DNA of 64,000 nucleotides from Actinomucor elegans (GCA_026027325.1 JAMSLZ010000006.1:2533505-2597504), one strand, 5' to 3'. Shown: positions 24,301 to 36,335, numbered from the stretch's first letter. The notes: a model not told the origin generated them from the letters alone. Numbers and translations are program-made.

Positions 24301-24518
24301 TTAGTAAAGGCAAAGTGCAAGTAATGCGCCTTTGGCCGCCTGCTAAAGATGATACATCCGCGATTCAATATATGAATCATGTTATTAGAAATTACTACAA
24401 ATATCGTCAGTATTTTGTCTATGTCGATGATATTGGTTCGCTTTCTTCTGAAGTCAAGGAGCGTTTCCCTAGTCTGGATTTCGTACAAAGCAAGCGACTT
24501 TACTCTACATTTTCTTAA
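21358..24518 (+). CDS. Chromodomain protein with large conserved C-terminal region (possibly Chp1-like)
   Basis: Ten exons: 21358..21485, 21588..22173, 22230..22278, 22337..23036, 23098..23278, 23328..23582, 23645..23770, 23828..24052, 24108..24211, 24266..24518; 868 residues, phases consistent. Residues about 16-65 are a canonical chromodomain (YEVEEILDMR, LIKWKNYGPEHNTWEP) with the Tyr-Trp-Tyr cage positions that bind methyl-lysine on histone H3. A Lys/Glu-rich charged linker and a Ser/Pro/Thr-rich stretch follow to about residue 420. The last about 380 residues are well-ordered sequence of no family I can name. Chromodomain at the N-terminus plus a folded C-terminus resembles S. pombe Chp1 of the RITS heterochromatin complex, but no SPOC or PIN motif is demonstrable by eye. 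Nuclear, heterochromatin-related role inferred from the chromodomain. Confidence 0.85.
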
Positions 24519-24881
24519 TGCACTTTTGATACTTTACATCTTTCTTTATCGTAATATCTACTCTTTATCAACATGACTTAATGTACTCCCCTCATTTTTC
24601 TTTTTTTTTTTTCTTTCTCCTTTTTTCGAAAAAAGAAATATAATCTCTAATGCCAATACACATAAAAACAAACCTATTATTATGCTATTTATCTTTATAA
24701 CAATAACAATAATACCGGCAAATTATGTACAAGCAAAGTTAAAAAAAAAGCATGATGTATTGTATTGCATTTTTTTTTGGGAGGGGGATTTACTGATGAT
24801 ATATTATGTCTTTTAACAGTTTTACTTCTAAGTAGAAGCATACTAGGAGCGAAGAAAAAAAAAGGTGAATAAAGAAACTCT
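24519..24881. other. Convergent 3' spacer
   Basis: A 363-bp A/T-rich spacer between the 3' ends of the chromodomain gene (+) and the E2 gene (-). No coding sequence or repeat of note. Confidence 0.5.
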
Positions 24882-25646
24882 TTAAACAATCAAACGCGTT
24901 TTTACCTTGTTGACATATTCTTGAGCAATCTTGTTGAATTTGGGTCGGTTACTGTTATAAATTTCGGCGATAGAAGCAACAAGAGCATCATCTGGATTAG
25001 GTGTTTCCAATAAACTAGCAAGCGCTTGTAAAACTAGAAAGACTATTCAATAAACTTATTTCCGGTATCATATTGTTTTACAGTTTTACCATTCACTAAT
25101 CTTGTAGCAGGCTTCCAGATATCAGGCTTCAAAAGATCTACACAGATAGATCCGTCATCATCGATATTGGGATGATAAATTTTAGTGATAAATTTCATCT
25201 AAAAATTAAATAGTTTATCAGTTCAACTCTGCAAGCACTTTTGAAATGTGTCTTTTTTTTTTAATGTTACCTTTGGTGGTTTGAAAGGATAATCGGCTGA
25301 AAAAGTGATGTCTAACTTAAAACGGCCTCCTTGATAAGGGCTACCTTGCTAGAGATATAGACTAAGTGAACCATGTTCAACAAAGAAATCAAATGCCAAA
25401 TACTTACTGGCCCATTCAAAGTGCCTAAAACAAACTGTGAGTATACTTGTGGATAAGTTGTTCGAATATGTTTTACCTTGCCAATGGAACATGTCTTCAT
25501 CAATGGGTCCTGCAGACACACCTGGAGGTGGGTTCTTTGTCAAATCTGCCAATTCCTATCACATGCACAAGCGTTATTTTTTAATTCCAACTACAGCCTC
25601 GGTTGAGATGTTGAACTGTTACCTTTTGGATACGTTTCAAAGCCAT
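24882..25646 (-). CDS. Ubiquitin-conjugating enzyme E2, UBC4/UBC5 (UBE2D)-like
   Basis: Six exons: complement(24882..25033, 25090..25198, 25271..25348, 25408..25424, 25477..25555, 25623..25646); 152 residues, phases consistent, including a 17-nt exon. It starts [13 protein letters not shown], the typical UBC4/5 opening. The HPN triad is at residues 75-77 and the active-site Cys is Cys85 (GSICVDLLK). The catalytic-fold sequence YPFKPPK precedes it. The C-terminal helix ([15 protein letters not shown]) is present. The protein accepts ubiquitin from E1 and passes it to substrates with E3 ligases. Divergence from yeast Ubc4 (for instance [10 protein letters not shown] after the Cys) means it may be a second, specialised paralogue. 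The last intron-like GT after VNK is not needed, because a stop follows seven codons later. Confidence 0.93.
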
Positions 25647-26344
25647 TTTGTTATTTTAAATGCTTAATAGAAAGAATAAAAAAAACGCCATGTTGACGCG
25701 ACCTTTCTCAATCATAAAAGCGTCGCGGAGTTTGAGTTTATTTCAAATGTGCTAAACCTCTCTCTCTCTCTCACAAAAAAAGCTTCAAATTGATAAATGC
25801 ATAAATTCAAGTACGATAGAGCTTGGTAATAATCTACTCTTTAATGATTTAACTGAAGGGTATGAGGCATAGTTTTCTCGGAGGAAACAATTCATGTAAT
25901 ACCCAGCATGGACACATGACGGAGAAAAAAAAAGAGGGCTGTATAGTTGGCTAAATGTATGATACATCGTCAGGATAAGACATCTTTAAGAATTGCTCAT
26001 AGGAACTAATGGGTACTCATATATTTATGTAGAATGAAATTAACAACGAACATATTTGGTATAGTTTTTTTTAAACCGAACGAAGAGAGTTTGAGAGAAA
26101 GACATAAGAGGTTATATATAATATATATACAGTAAACGACATTGATATTCTTTGATAGTAAATTCATTTCAAAGAGTTATTGTTCTCGAATAAATATTAC
26201 TCCTTTCAATTTAGTGATCTCAGAGAATAATTTCACCATATCGAGGTCATTTAATTAAAAAAAAAAGGCTATTTCACTAATGATAATTATGCAATAAAGA
26301 AAGCGTTCGAATCATATAATATGGTAGTAGCATAGAAGTAAATC

Positions 26345-26480
26345 TTGAACTCTAATAGATGTAACAGTCCATTTGAGCATGGAATGTCAATTAGTTAGTA
26401 CATTGAACAGGGATGCATCGAGAGATCTATCAGATCATCAGGACTAATTTGCATGATCTACATGTACTTTACAGCCATTC
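26345..26480 (+). repeat. Dispersed repeat family copy
   Basis: Begins 'gatgtaacagtccatttgag', continues with 'attgaacagggatgcatcg' and the terminal box 'gagagatctatcagatcatc'. It is followed by 'acagccattcactaaaata', which also follows the copies near 36190 and 48610, so the repeat unit extends beyond the GATC box. Confidence 0.6.
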
Positions 26481-27924
26481 ACTAAAATATAGTATATTCA
26501 TGGCAGTTTAATCAGACGATAGTCCCAAAAGGCGCAATAATCCATTATACAATTGTACTGCTTAAAAAATTCGATATAAAGCCGGAATTAGTCAAGAAAT
26601 ATAGTGATGATCAAAATTGAAGAGTGTACCTTGGGTTTAAAATTTTCAAATCATTCTCCTTTTTTTTTTGTGAAGCATGGAAAATGCATTTTTCATGCAT
26701 AGTTTATTAATAGTATAAAATTGATATTCCTGATCATATGCAACAATATTTATTGTGGGTTTTATTGTATATAAAACACTCGAGGAAATAGCTTCATTTG
26801 TACAAAATGGAGAAAACAACCATTTCTCAAAAATAATTCAATCGATTGAAGGAAACAGCGAATACTCTTTGCTTTATACAATGTGTATTCTAATTCTACG
26901 TGAATTAGATTAAATAAATTCTAGTTTACGGTTATTAGCTATTAAAAGCGGCATCAAAATTCATACTAAAAAAAAAAAAAAAAAAAAAAAGTTATTCTAA
27001 AAAGTCATCGTATATTTCGCTAGCCCATAGAACATGAGAAGGTTTCATAGTAGCGGTAAATCTTCGAATGGTATTAAAGGCGTTGTGTATTCTTGACTTT
27101 ACCTCATATGCTTTTATCCTTACTCTACATTAGTCTTATACCATGCACCTACATCTCTTTTATATTACATTATCATTTTCCTCCACTCCGTTCATATCAT
27201 TTCATCAATGAGAGAATGCATTAATTGACGTAATATACTTCTGTATAAATATCAAATTGCAAAATAAAAAGTCATCATAGAGATATTGTCTATAATGCAG
27301 GTTTGTTGAATGCAGTTTAAAGTATGCACTAATGCTTTGTTTATAGCTTAAATGCCAATATAACTTGATTAAGTAAATTTAAGCTAAGCTCCGAGATCAG
27401 ATGAAGAGTAGCATCAGTCATGGGATGGCTAATGGGTTATGGTAATATTTTCACATATATTTTCCAACTCTATAGTATTTCCCATCATTTATGGTAACCA
27501 CGTATTCCCTTCCCATTTGAAACTCACGCCAGGCATTTAATAGGCAGAGTATAGTAGCATTTTCCAGCATAAACCGATACATCAATATTTTTTTTTAAAA
27601 AAAAGTCTATCTCTTCGGCTATTTAAATAGTAGTAGCATACCCTCAGAATCTCCTGTTGCATATATTGAAGCTGTTACTTTAGCTGCATTAGAATGAATG
27701 TATTACATTTGATAAGACGCGCTTGTTCTTTATTGCAATATTGACGATTACAATCAATCAATATGAATCTTTTTTAAAGCTTTGAAAGAATACAGCAAAG
27801 GATGAGGGGATCACAGATCCATGTTTATACTAGACAAAAAGTCGTTGTTTGATAAGATTGTATCCGAGTTGTAGCACACTACCATTGTAACATATTCCCA
27901 GATTTCTTGAATAACACCAATAAC

Positions 27925-28340
27925 TCTTTTAGAGTGATACTGATCCTTTAAAAAAAATGTTTGGGAAGAATTCGCAAAAAGATGAGATTGATAATACTAA
28001 GTAAATTGCTTTTGTTAACAAGTTTGTTAACGACACACAGTATCACGATCGTTAAACTAAGCCTTTTCCAAAACTTTATGAGGACTTTCTTAAAGTGACA
28101 CTGATCCTCTTGAGGCTTTGAAAAAAAAAATTCTATTGAAAATGGACATCAGATGTGAATATGTCGTGTATCTTCTAACAGAAGAGTCAATTATCAATCA
28201 AGGCTATAAATTGCAATACACATCATGGCTGTTAGGTTTAGCCTTGATCTTGAAACAACAACATGAACTCCTTTGAAGTAGTACCGATCCTTTTAAAGTT
28301 TGAGGAAACTTTTAGAAGAATAGATAATGAGATGAAGAAA
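27925..28340 (+). repeat. Three divergent, regularly spaced repeat units
   Basis: The motif 'ctttt-agagtgatactgatcc', followed by a Phe/Lys-codon-like A/T run, occurs at about 27927, 28088 ('ctttcttaaagtgacactga') and 28271 ('ctcctttgaagtagtaccga'). Spacing is about 160-185 bp. Each is preceded 20-40 bp upstream by a 'taagcctt'/'tagcctt'-like segment in units two and three. The units are too diverged to call a satellite with confidence. Confidence 0.45.
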
Positions 28341-30346
28341 TCAGGACGTGTATCTTAGCTGATTCAAGTCGGCAGGTTTGAAAAAAAAAGCGAGATAATC
28401 TCTTATTTGTGTTAAATAATATGAAGAGAATGACAAGGCAGCTGGAGGGTGAACATGTCGGTTATTAATCGATATAAGCAGAAACATTGTGGTGTATCCC
28501 TTTGTGCAGGCAAGCCTTTAATATAGCGTCTTTTACCTATTAGCAAGTGAATCAACTACTCTAGCAATGACAGAATATATTGCTAACTATTGTTCATCCA
28601 AAGCAATCGTGCTGTTCCAACTATTACTACAACTTGACTAGGTAGTTCTATTCCAAACAACTATTGGTGTAGACATTTGCCAAAAGTAATAGACACTATT
28701 TGATTACGAGTATCTCTCTTTGATTCTCTTAAAAAAAGCTTCGGTTTATGGCATCCATCAATTATTTCTATCAATATAGTTGTCATATACCTTCATATTG
28801 AAATGAGCATTTTTTTTTTTTTTTTTTTTTTAATACTCGAAAAAAAACGCAACCAGTCGAGTATTTATGAAAGAATGCGAATAAGGGACTGGAACCCAGA
28901 TTTGAACAGAGTTGTACTTGTCCAACTTACAAATCAGCCAAGTGTAGCCTAGCTTGTTCATTTCTTAAAAATGCATTCTTTCTCTCTTTCTCTTTTTCCA
29001 ACCTTGAAAATGTCTTGCTGGATCAAAAATACCACTCCCTAACATAAAATAGACCCTATCTTATAAAAAGACGGGCCTGTGTATCCCAGGCCTTGATAGG
29101 TGAGTCGGAAATTCGCGGCCGTTAATTGAGGTCCTTGGTGCAACCTTCTTTCACCGTCACCGATAAAGTTCATTGTATAGTACTACGTTAAATAATGAGC
29201 CTTCAAAACCGTATTTGGTACTCTGTATTCCATGCTAATTTACTGGACTAAAAAAGAGGCTTTGCTTTCATCATAGTAGAAAAATAACGTTATTTAGAAG
29301 CAGAATCATGTAGTATGCTGGCTGTGCCATTTGATATACTCACTAAGGCATTAATTGATTATATAAACTCTATTAATATCACCATAAAATAGAGAATTCT
29401 CAAATACAAAAATTAATGGAAATTGAATATTTGTTTTTTTATATATATATATATTTTGGTTGATTGTTTCAGCAATGATCTAGCCTTAATAATTTGCAAA
29501 TCACTTTGACCATAAATCCAGGCCATCAATATATAGATGATGCGTCATTTGAAAAAGGATAAATGATATCTAATCAAGTCTTTTTAACGTGTCTTTCTAT
29601 CTAAATATATCGGCTATAGTGCCAATATCAAGATCGACACATATCGCCCAGTAATTACATACAGCTCCTTACAGGATGATCGATACCAAGTTGAGATTTA
29701 TCGATTATAATTCCCATGGGTAATCATATTTCAAAACGACTTTGAAACTGCGTATGAATCGATTCGACGTAGATTGAAAAGCAGTAATAATATCTCAGAG
29801 CATCTAAACTCTAGATTCATCTACGTTCTGTTTAAATCAAATATATGTTAAGATTTTCTACTGTGCTACCCATCTTGGAGTGGCGCTGTTTTTTTTATAT
29901 ATTTATATATATTTGTTATCAATTCTGTCCTACTGTTTGCTTTCTCTGTATATAATTTACTTTTAAGCATCTTCATTTGCGTTGGGATATATGTTTTGTT
30001 GGGTTTCATCGGGTTTGAATTGAATTGAACCAAAAAGAACCGAATTCCCGGACCCAATCATGTACATTCTTAAATAGGTTACACCGTGCATTTTTTACTC
30101 GAGAATCTAAGTTAAAAAGTTCTCTAAAGTGTTATGTTAATATGTATAAAACTTGTTTTATACATAATGAAATGGAAGCTTTTTTGTTATTAATTAGAAT
30201 CTTCTTGAAATAAAGTTGGAATTGTTATTGTGTTCTGTAGGTTCTATATGTTTTTGTTATACTGTCAAATAACAGTGTTTTTATTTGTATGTGCTGTTTA
30301 TTTCTTTTGTTATAAGGAATGGATAAAAGAGATATACACAGGCTTG

Positions 30347-30380
<34 letters not shown>

Positions 30381-30463
30381 AAAGGGTGCAGTTATATATA
30401 AGAATGCATCCCAACATATAGTATATAATAATAAGAAAGTTAATAATATAAAAGAAAAAAGAG

Positions 30464-31512
30464 CTACGCTTTGGCTTGTTCTTTACTCTTTACAAGTTCT
30501 AGTTCTAGTTCTAGTTTCTTTATAGTTAAAGCGTCGCGATCTAATTCTATTTCAGCTAAACGAATGGCATATTCCATCTTGTGCCGTTCAGATTCTGACT
30601 TTAGGGCTTCATATTCCGCTTGTTTGGCAGCATAAGATGCTTGTTTGGCAGCATAACGCGCAATTCGAACATTGGGATTAGATATATCTGTTGATTTTGT
30701 ACTTGATTTTCGTTTGTTTCGCGCAGATTCTTCATTATCTACAGGTGGAAGGTCTACAGCATTGACGCGTGGAAGAGACCTTACAGACAGATGAGATAAA
30801 GATGTATATATAAAAATATATCTTACCATGATCCTCGGCGTATCATGTGTGGTGGAATAGACAGGGCCCTTAGACGATCTTCATTAAGATGAGGTAATAG
30901 TGCAGTATTATCAAAAGAAGGTTCACAATCAGGTCGGGGAAGAATCGTATGAGGGCTTGGAGAATACGGCTTTGTAGTGGATATATGAGGTGTGATCGGT
31001 GAAGTCGAAATAGGGGGAATGAAATTATCGCTTCTTTGTCCACCAAACAGCTGTTTACATTCTTTGTGATATTTACTGACTTCCTTGATTTTATCTATTA
31101 GAAAAGTTAGATTAAAATACCGAGAACAAAACAAGCTTAGTTTACCTTCAATCAAAGCTTCATCTTTTGTACAAGTATTCAATTGCTGCCTTAATTGTTC
31201 GGCTTCTCGGTATCCTTTCTCCAAAGACATGAGCTTGGATCTGACCGAGATAGCCATATATTCATCACCTTCAAATAGTTTCTTGGCTACTTCTCGACAG
31301 GCTTGCGCTTTATTACGTGCTAGTTTACCTTCATTCTCAGGTAAAGTAAGCCACTGTAATATCCTTTTGACTTCATCGTCAGACCAGTACTTATAGTTTC
31401 GCGGCTTCTTTGAAGAGTGTACATGTTCCTGAGGTGAATCAGAAGAATTTGTTGAAGGCGGCGTCTCTGGAATAAACTTCACATCGCGTGTAGGTGAGCC
31501 CGTAACTGACAT
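30464..31512 (-). CDS. SANT/Myb-like DNA-binding protein of unknown role
   Basis: Three exons: complement(30464..30779, 30827..31094, 31146..31512); 316 residues, phases consistent. The start codon at 31512 gives MSVTGSPTRDVKF; an in-frame upstream ATG exists, but its sequence is Phe/Leu low complexity. Residues about 40-100 resemble a SANT/Myb or MADF-like helix-turn-helix: WSDDEVKRILQWL, then a helix with CREVAKKLF and regularly spaced hydrophobics. The middle is Pro/Ser-rich. The final about 90 residues form a long charged helix or coiled coil (ARYAAKQASYAAKQ, then a KLELELELVK end) suited to dimerisation. Probable nuclear transcriptional regulator or domesticated transposon-type DNA-binding protein; not resolved. 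A GA microsatellite lies in its 5' leader. Confidence 0.8.
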
Positions 31513-32236
31513 GTAATAATTCTTTTCTATTACAAAGAGAAAGAGAAAGAAAGAAAAACGAAAAAAAAAAGAGAGAGAGAGAGAGAGAAAGAAGAAAAAA
31601 AGAGAGAAATTGCCCACTTTTTAAAAGGTAGGGAAAAGGTTTTTTATTTGAAAAACCGATTATTGAAACAAGAAAATATTACTGTTAAACCCCACTTTGA
31701 ACGGCAAGTTTGCATATATAAAGAACTCGAAAGTTATAATAGAATCTATTCTGTATAACCTTAACGGAATTTCAATATAACTTTACAAGTTAAATCTACA
31801 GTCAAGTAGTAAATCAATTGAGTCATGATCTTTATCAAAACACGGCCTTTAAAATCAATTAGATTATGTAACTGACATTTGAATGATACAAAACCAGTTA
31901 AAAGTCGCTTAAAAATCGAAAGATTCCCAATTTCAGTCGGATACAGTCTTTTCTGACCCTGTTTATGTATTATGAAACCAAGAATACTCATTATACCATA
32001 TGTATTTTTTTCAAGGTTTGTCCGCAAAACATGATTTCGAAAAACCGTCACACAGAAGGATGGCGGAATGACGGCGGTTTAACACAAGCCAATAAATGTG
32101 GGTCGGGGTAGGAGGCGGGATATTAATATTCATTTGCTGCAGTTTTCTGAAGCCCTTTTGCTCGGGATTCTTTCTGCAGAACAAAACCCGTCTTAGTTTA
32201 ATAACGCTCTTCTAAAACGGCATAATATCTTGTACG
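31513..32236. promoter_or_regulatory. Divergent promoter region, SANT-like gene / Vps34
   Basis: A 724-bp spacer. It contains a purine-rich stretch with a GA repeat at about 31570-31589 immediately upstream of the SANT-like gene, and A/T-rich sequence otherwise. No TATA box is clear on either side. Confidence 0.45.
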
Positions 32237-34999
32237 ATGGACTTTTCATATTGTCTAACAAGGGACGTTCAATTACCTGTCTCCATTAGAATGTAAGCCG
32301 AACGCGTTTACATTATAGATTTCATTCATTTTTATTCTAATCACTCCAAGTAGTGCTACGCTTGAAGGAAAATATCAGTATGACGAGTAAGCTTCTTTTA
32401 TTTCGAGAAAAAAAAAGTTTCGATTTATCAATAATAATAGGAGTTTACCCGAACTATTTGTCACTGTTCAGCTATTTGGTGATAATAAACCGTTGACAAT
32501 ACCTGTAAAAACTAGTTACAAAGCATTCAAGAATCATTGGAGGTAAAAATATAAAGGATACGTAATCTATATATGTATGTATTGAAAGCTGGTATCTAGT
32601 TGGAATGAATGGTTAACTCTACCGATCAAATACTGTGATTTGCCCGCTTCTGCTCAGTTTGCAATCACAGTGTGGGATACTATCGGACCTCGTAAAGTGA
32701 AACCTGTTGGAGGCACGACGTTGCGGTTATTTGGAAAGCAATGGCAAGTCTACAATTGCTAGACCAATTATGAATTTGCTTGTGAAACTCATCCTTCAAC
32801 TATAGTACACTCCGAAAAGGCAAACACAAGTTGCATTTATGGCCAGATCGTGAGGCAGATGGCAGTATAGAGACAGTCACTCCAAGTAAAGTCAAAAACA
32901 AAGACGATAATGATATGAACAAGCTGGAAAAGGTAAACATCTTTGGAGAAGGGGAGGGGGAGAGGGTTATTAGCAGCATTCTCTAATGGGATACAAGCTG
33001 GTAAAACGATATGACTGTGGTGATATCCGACCTGAAGAATGGCTAGATGTTATGGCCTTTAGACAAATCGAAAACATTCACAAGGTAGATACAAACGAAG
33101 AATTTAAGGGGGGAAACGCTTGTTAACATGGTTTCCGATGAACAGAAAGCGTCCAATATGTCCATCGATTTGGCTTTATATGTGGATTTACCAAAATTTG
33201 ATTTTCCAGTAGTTTACGGCGAAATGGTTTGTTATATTGGTTAATGAATCAATTCTAGTTTGATTCATATTGATAATCTAGGAATATGATCTGCCAGGTC
33301 CATTTTCTGTCCTATCTGTTACTGGTCAAATACAAAGTGAAACACCCATGATGACTGCCATGAGCCAACAAATCTATCCAGATATAATGGAGCGCCAACT
33401 GCCTCAAAACAATTATGCGGTAGTATTGGATACAGACTTTCAGCGCGATAACCCGGTAGAAGCCAAGCATCGTCGGCTCGTTCGTAGTCATCGAAATGGA
33501 CCTCTTGATCGTGATCTTAAACCAAACCCAAAGATTCGTGATGAGCTGAATGTAAGATATACATTTTCAAAATCGCAGTGATATTTATTGTTTCTTCAGA
33601 GTATCATGTCCTATCCACCCACTCAAATGTTGACACCCGAGGAAAAGGATCTTGTTTGGAAGTTTAGATTTTATTTGACCAGAGAAAAGCGGGTAAATTA
33701 TCTTATAAACTGACTAATCCTTCACCCAGTATTCATCACATTCGAATAGGCTTTGACCAAATTCTTGAAATGTGTTGTGTGGACTGATCCTACCGAAGTA
33801 AGACAAGCCGTAGAATTGCTGCCTCTGTGGGTAGATATTGACGTTGATGATGCTTTGGAACTGTTGGGGAAAGAGTTTGAAAACAGATCAGTTCGTTCTT
33901 ATGCGGTCAATCAACTTCGAAAGGCAGATGATGATGTATGTAATCTAATGCAAAGTCTATATTGTTAAAACTCATGTAGTACCATGCAGGACCTATTATT
34001 ATATCTGTTACAACTTGTGCAAGCCCTTAAGTTTGAATATGTAGATGACAAGGATCCTGATCCTAATAACTCCTCCCTAGTGCAATTTTTGATTGATCGT
34101 GCTATCAGTAACCCAGTCCTGGGCACTTCTCTTCATTGGTAAAAACTAAGTTGTACTATCGTATGCATATCAATAACCCTGAAATACTAGGTACCTCATG
34201 GTAGAATGTGAAGATAAAATTGGCGGTAAATTGTATGCCAAGGTTACCTATCACTATTTCCAGGACTTATTGCAGGTAACTTTCTCGCGCTATCTTGCTT
34301 TATCTCGTGAAGATTAATCCACCTTTAATGTAAGAAGATACCCAATGGATATGAAAGAAGAGACGTCTTGCGACGTCAAGCTGAATTAGTTTCTAAACTC
34401 TCCAACATGGCCTCCAAAGTACGCGCCATGAAGGAACCAAGACTGAAAAAGATCGATCTATTACGCGCGAAACTATCAGAACCCAAACGAAAACTACACG
34501 AATTTGAGCCACTGAGTCTCCCACTGGATCCAACGAAACAAGTAGTTGGCATTATACCAAGTAAACACGTGTTTCTTTCTTTACAGAATACCCCTACTGA
34601 TCATTTTAATATATGCAGGCAAATCTGGCGTGTTCAACAGTAACCTTCAACCTCTTCGGATCACATTTCAGTGTCAAGATAGCTCTGAATACCCCGTCAT
34701 CTTCAAATACGGTGATGACTTGAGACAAGATCAACTGGTGATTCAAATCATTTCCTTGATGGATAAGCTATTGCTCAAAGAAAATTTGGATTTGAAACTG
34801 ACGCCTTACAAAGTGCTTGCAACAGGCACAGAACATGGCATGATGCAGTTTGTACCCTCTAGTTCTTTGGCCGCTGTGTTAAATGAACACCAAAACAACG
34901 TGTTGAGTTTCTTTAGAAAGCATCATCCTAGTGATGAACCGGGTAACGTCTATGGTATTGATCCTAAGGTCATGGAAACCTATACAAGAAGTTGTGGTA

Positions 35000-35045
<46 letters not shown>

Positions 35046-35631
35046 CTGCTGCTGCTGCTGCTGCTTTATGATATGTTTATTAACTCCCAGTGAATAGCTG
35101 GTTATTGTGTGATTACTTATTTATTAGGTGTGGGCGATCGTCACTTGGATAATCTATTACTTTCGCCTGATGGTCACCTCTTTCACGTTGATTTTGGTTT
35201 TATTCTCGGAAGGGATCCGAAGCCATTTCCTCCACCCATGAAGTTGTGTAAAGAAATGATTGAGGCAATGGGAGGCGCTAATTCACCACATTATGCTAAT
35301 TTCCAACAATACTGCTATACTGCTTTTACGACCTTGCGTAGAAATGCCAACTTGATTCTGAACTTGTTTTCATTGATGGTTGATGCTAATATACCTGATA
35401 TCAAAATTGAACCTGAAAAGGCTGTCATGAAGGTTAGAATACAAGTAGTATATAGGTACATATTAGGCGACTAATCCATCATGATGATAGGTTCAAGAAA
35501 AGTTCAGATTGGATTTGAGTGAAGAGTTAGCTATTTCATATTTCCGCGGTTTGATATCTGAAAGCGTGAATGCTCTATTTCCTCAAATCATGGAAACCGT
35601 ACACAAATGGGCGCAGTATTGGAGAAAGTAA
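32237..35631 (+). CDS. VPS34: Class III phosphatidylinositol 3-kinase (Vps34)
   Basis: Sixteen exons: 32237..32292, 32351..32386, 32441..32542, 32600..32743, 32806..32932, 32998..33084, 33146..33226, 33282..33551, 33600..33692, 33750..33935, 33990..34138, 34191..34275, 34335..34560, 34619..34996, 35098..35432, 35491..35631; 831 residues, phases consistent. N-terminus [20 protein letters not shown], then a C2 domain ([13 protein letters not shown]). A helical PIK accessory domain follows ([16 protein letters not shown]). The catalytic domain has the ATP Lys577 ([12 protein letters not shown]), catalytic loop GVGDRHLDN at 684-692 and DFG at 705-707. The tail WAQYWRK matches the Vps34 end. The enzyme makes PI3P for autophagy and endosomal sorting with Vps15/Vps30. 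The intron after exon 4 uses a GC donor; intron 14 holds a 39-T tract. Confidence 0.96.
35003..35065. repeat. Poly(T) tract plus (GCT)8 microsatellite inside a Vps34 intron
   Basis: Thirty-nine T residues from 35003 to 35041 run directly into eight GCT units (35042-35065), all within intron 34997-35097 of the Vps34 gene. The exons on both sides are intact and in phase, so the tract does not disrupt coding. Confidence 0.92.
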
Positions 35632-35924
35632 ATGCTTTTCATATAAAGAACATATAATAATAAAACATCCATCGACTATACAAGTCGTACTGATGCTTTG
35701 GATACCGAGTACTTACGAAATGTACAGTCAATTAGTTACAAACAGGCCGCTTTTCTGTTAAGTAAAGCTTCTAGTAGTTAGAGCACTAATCGTATGCGGC
35801 ATTTGATCGAGATCAAACAAAAGATCTGTCCATCTAACGACCTATTTCTTATGAAGTAGATATAATTTAATTGTTGATTATTTACAACCAAAACATATCA
35901 ACTATGCTCGCATAAAGCAAAAGT

Positions 35925-36335
35925 TGAGTAGATATTGCAGTTCATTCTGAGCATAAAATGCTAATCAGATTCGATGACAAGGATTGCTATAGAAATCTAT
36001 TAGTCTACAGATCTAACTGTTACAAAAAGCATGATTTATAATTATTTAATTATTTAATAAAACAAAAGCTTCAACATATATAACACTACATTTTGAGCAG
36101 AAACTAATATCTATTATTTTCATGCTTCATAGAACTAGGATCGGTTGAGAGATCTAAGTCATTACTACTTAATGCATAAAATATATGTTCAATACAGCCA
36201 ATCGCTAAAACATGGTATATATATATTAAACTTTAATCAAATAGTGGTTCCAGTAGACGTAGTAGTTCATTTTGAATTTGAACTGATTTTCAGATGTGAC
36301 ATTAAACCGGCATTGCTCGAGAAAAGTAAAAGCAA
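35925..36335 (+). repeat. Dispersed repeat family, three linked units
   Basis: Unit boxes: 35935 'attgcagttcattctgagc' with 'cagattcgatgac'; about 36080-36160 with 'ttttgagcagaaac', 'ggatcggttgagagatctaa'; and 36260 'gtagttcattttgaatttg' with 'gtgacattaaaccgg' and 'ctcgagaaaag'. Between them is the 'cagccaatcgctaaaacat' segment shared with 26440 and 48610. Confidence 0.65.

Larger units (their letters stand above)
25647..30463. other. Long gene-poor region with repeats
   Basis: About 4.8 kb without a convincing gene. Contents: a CT microsatellite near 25757-25772, a dispersed repeat copy at 26345-26480, three divergent copies of a separate motif at 27925-28340, A/T homopolymers at about 26968-26990 (A), 28811-28831 (T) and 30347-30373 (T, followed by ten A). 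ORFs such as 29866-30057 are A/T-driven. Confidence 0.5.

Noticed and set aside
26810..26840. Short ORF behind a TATA-like element ('atataaaac', then ATGGAGAAAACAACC)
   Set aside because: Stops after nine codons and no splice continuation was found.
27925..28340. CRISPR-like array
   Set aside because: Units are diverged, spacers unequal and the genome is eukaryotic.
28885..28965. tRNA-like sequence on the minus strand (A-box-like TGGCTGATTTG and B-box-like GTTCAAATC)
   Set aside because: T-stem and acceptor stem do not pair and the anticodon loop would have eight bases. At most a decayed tRNA or SINE head.
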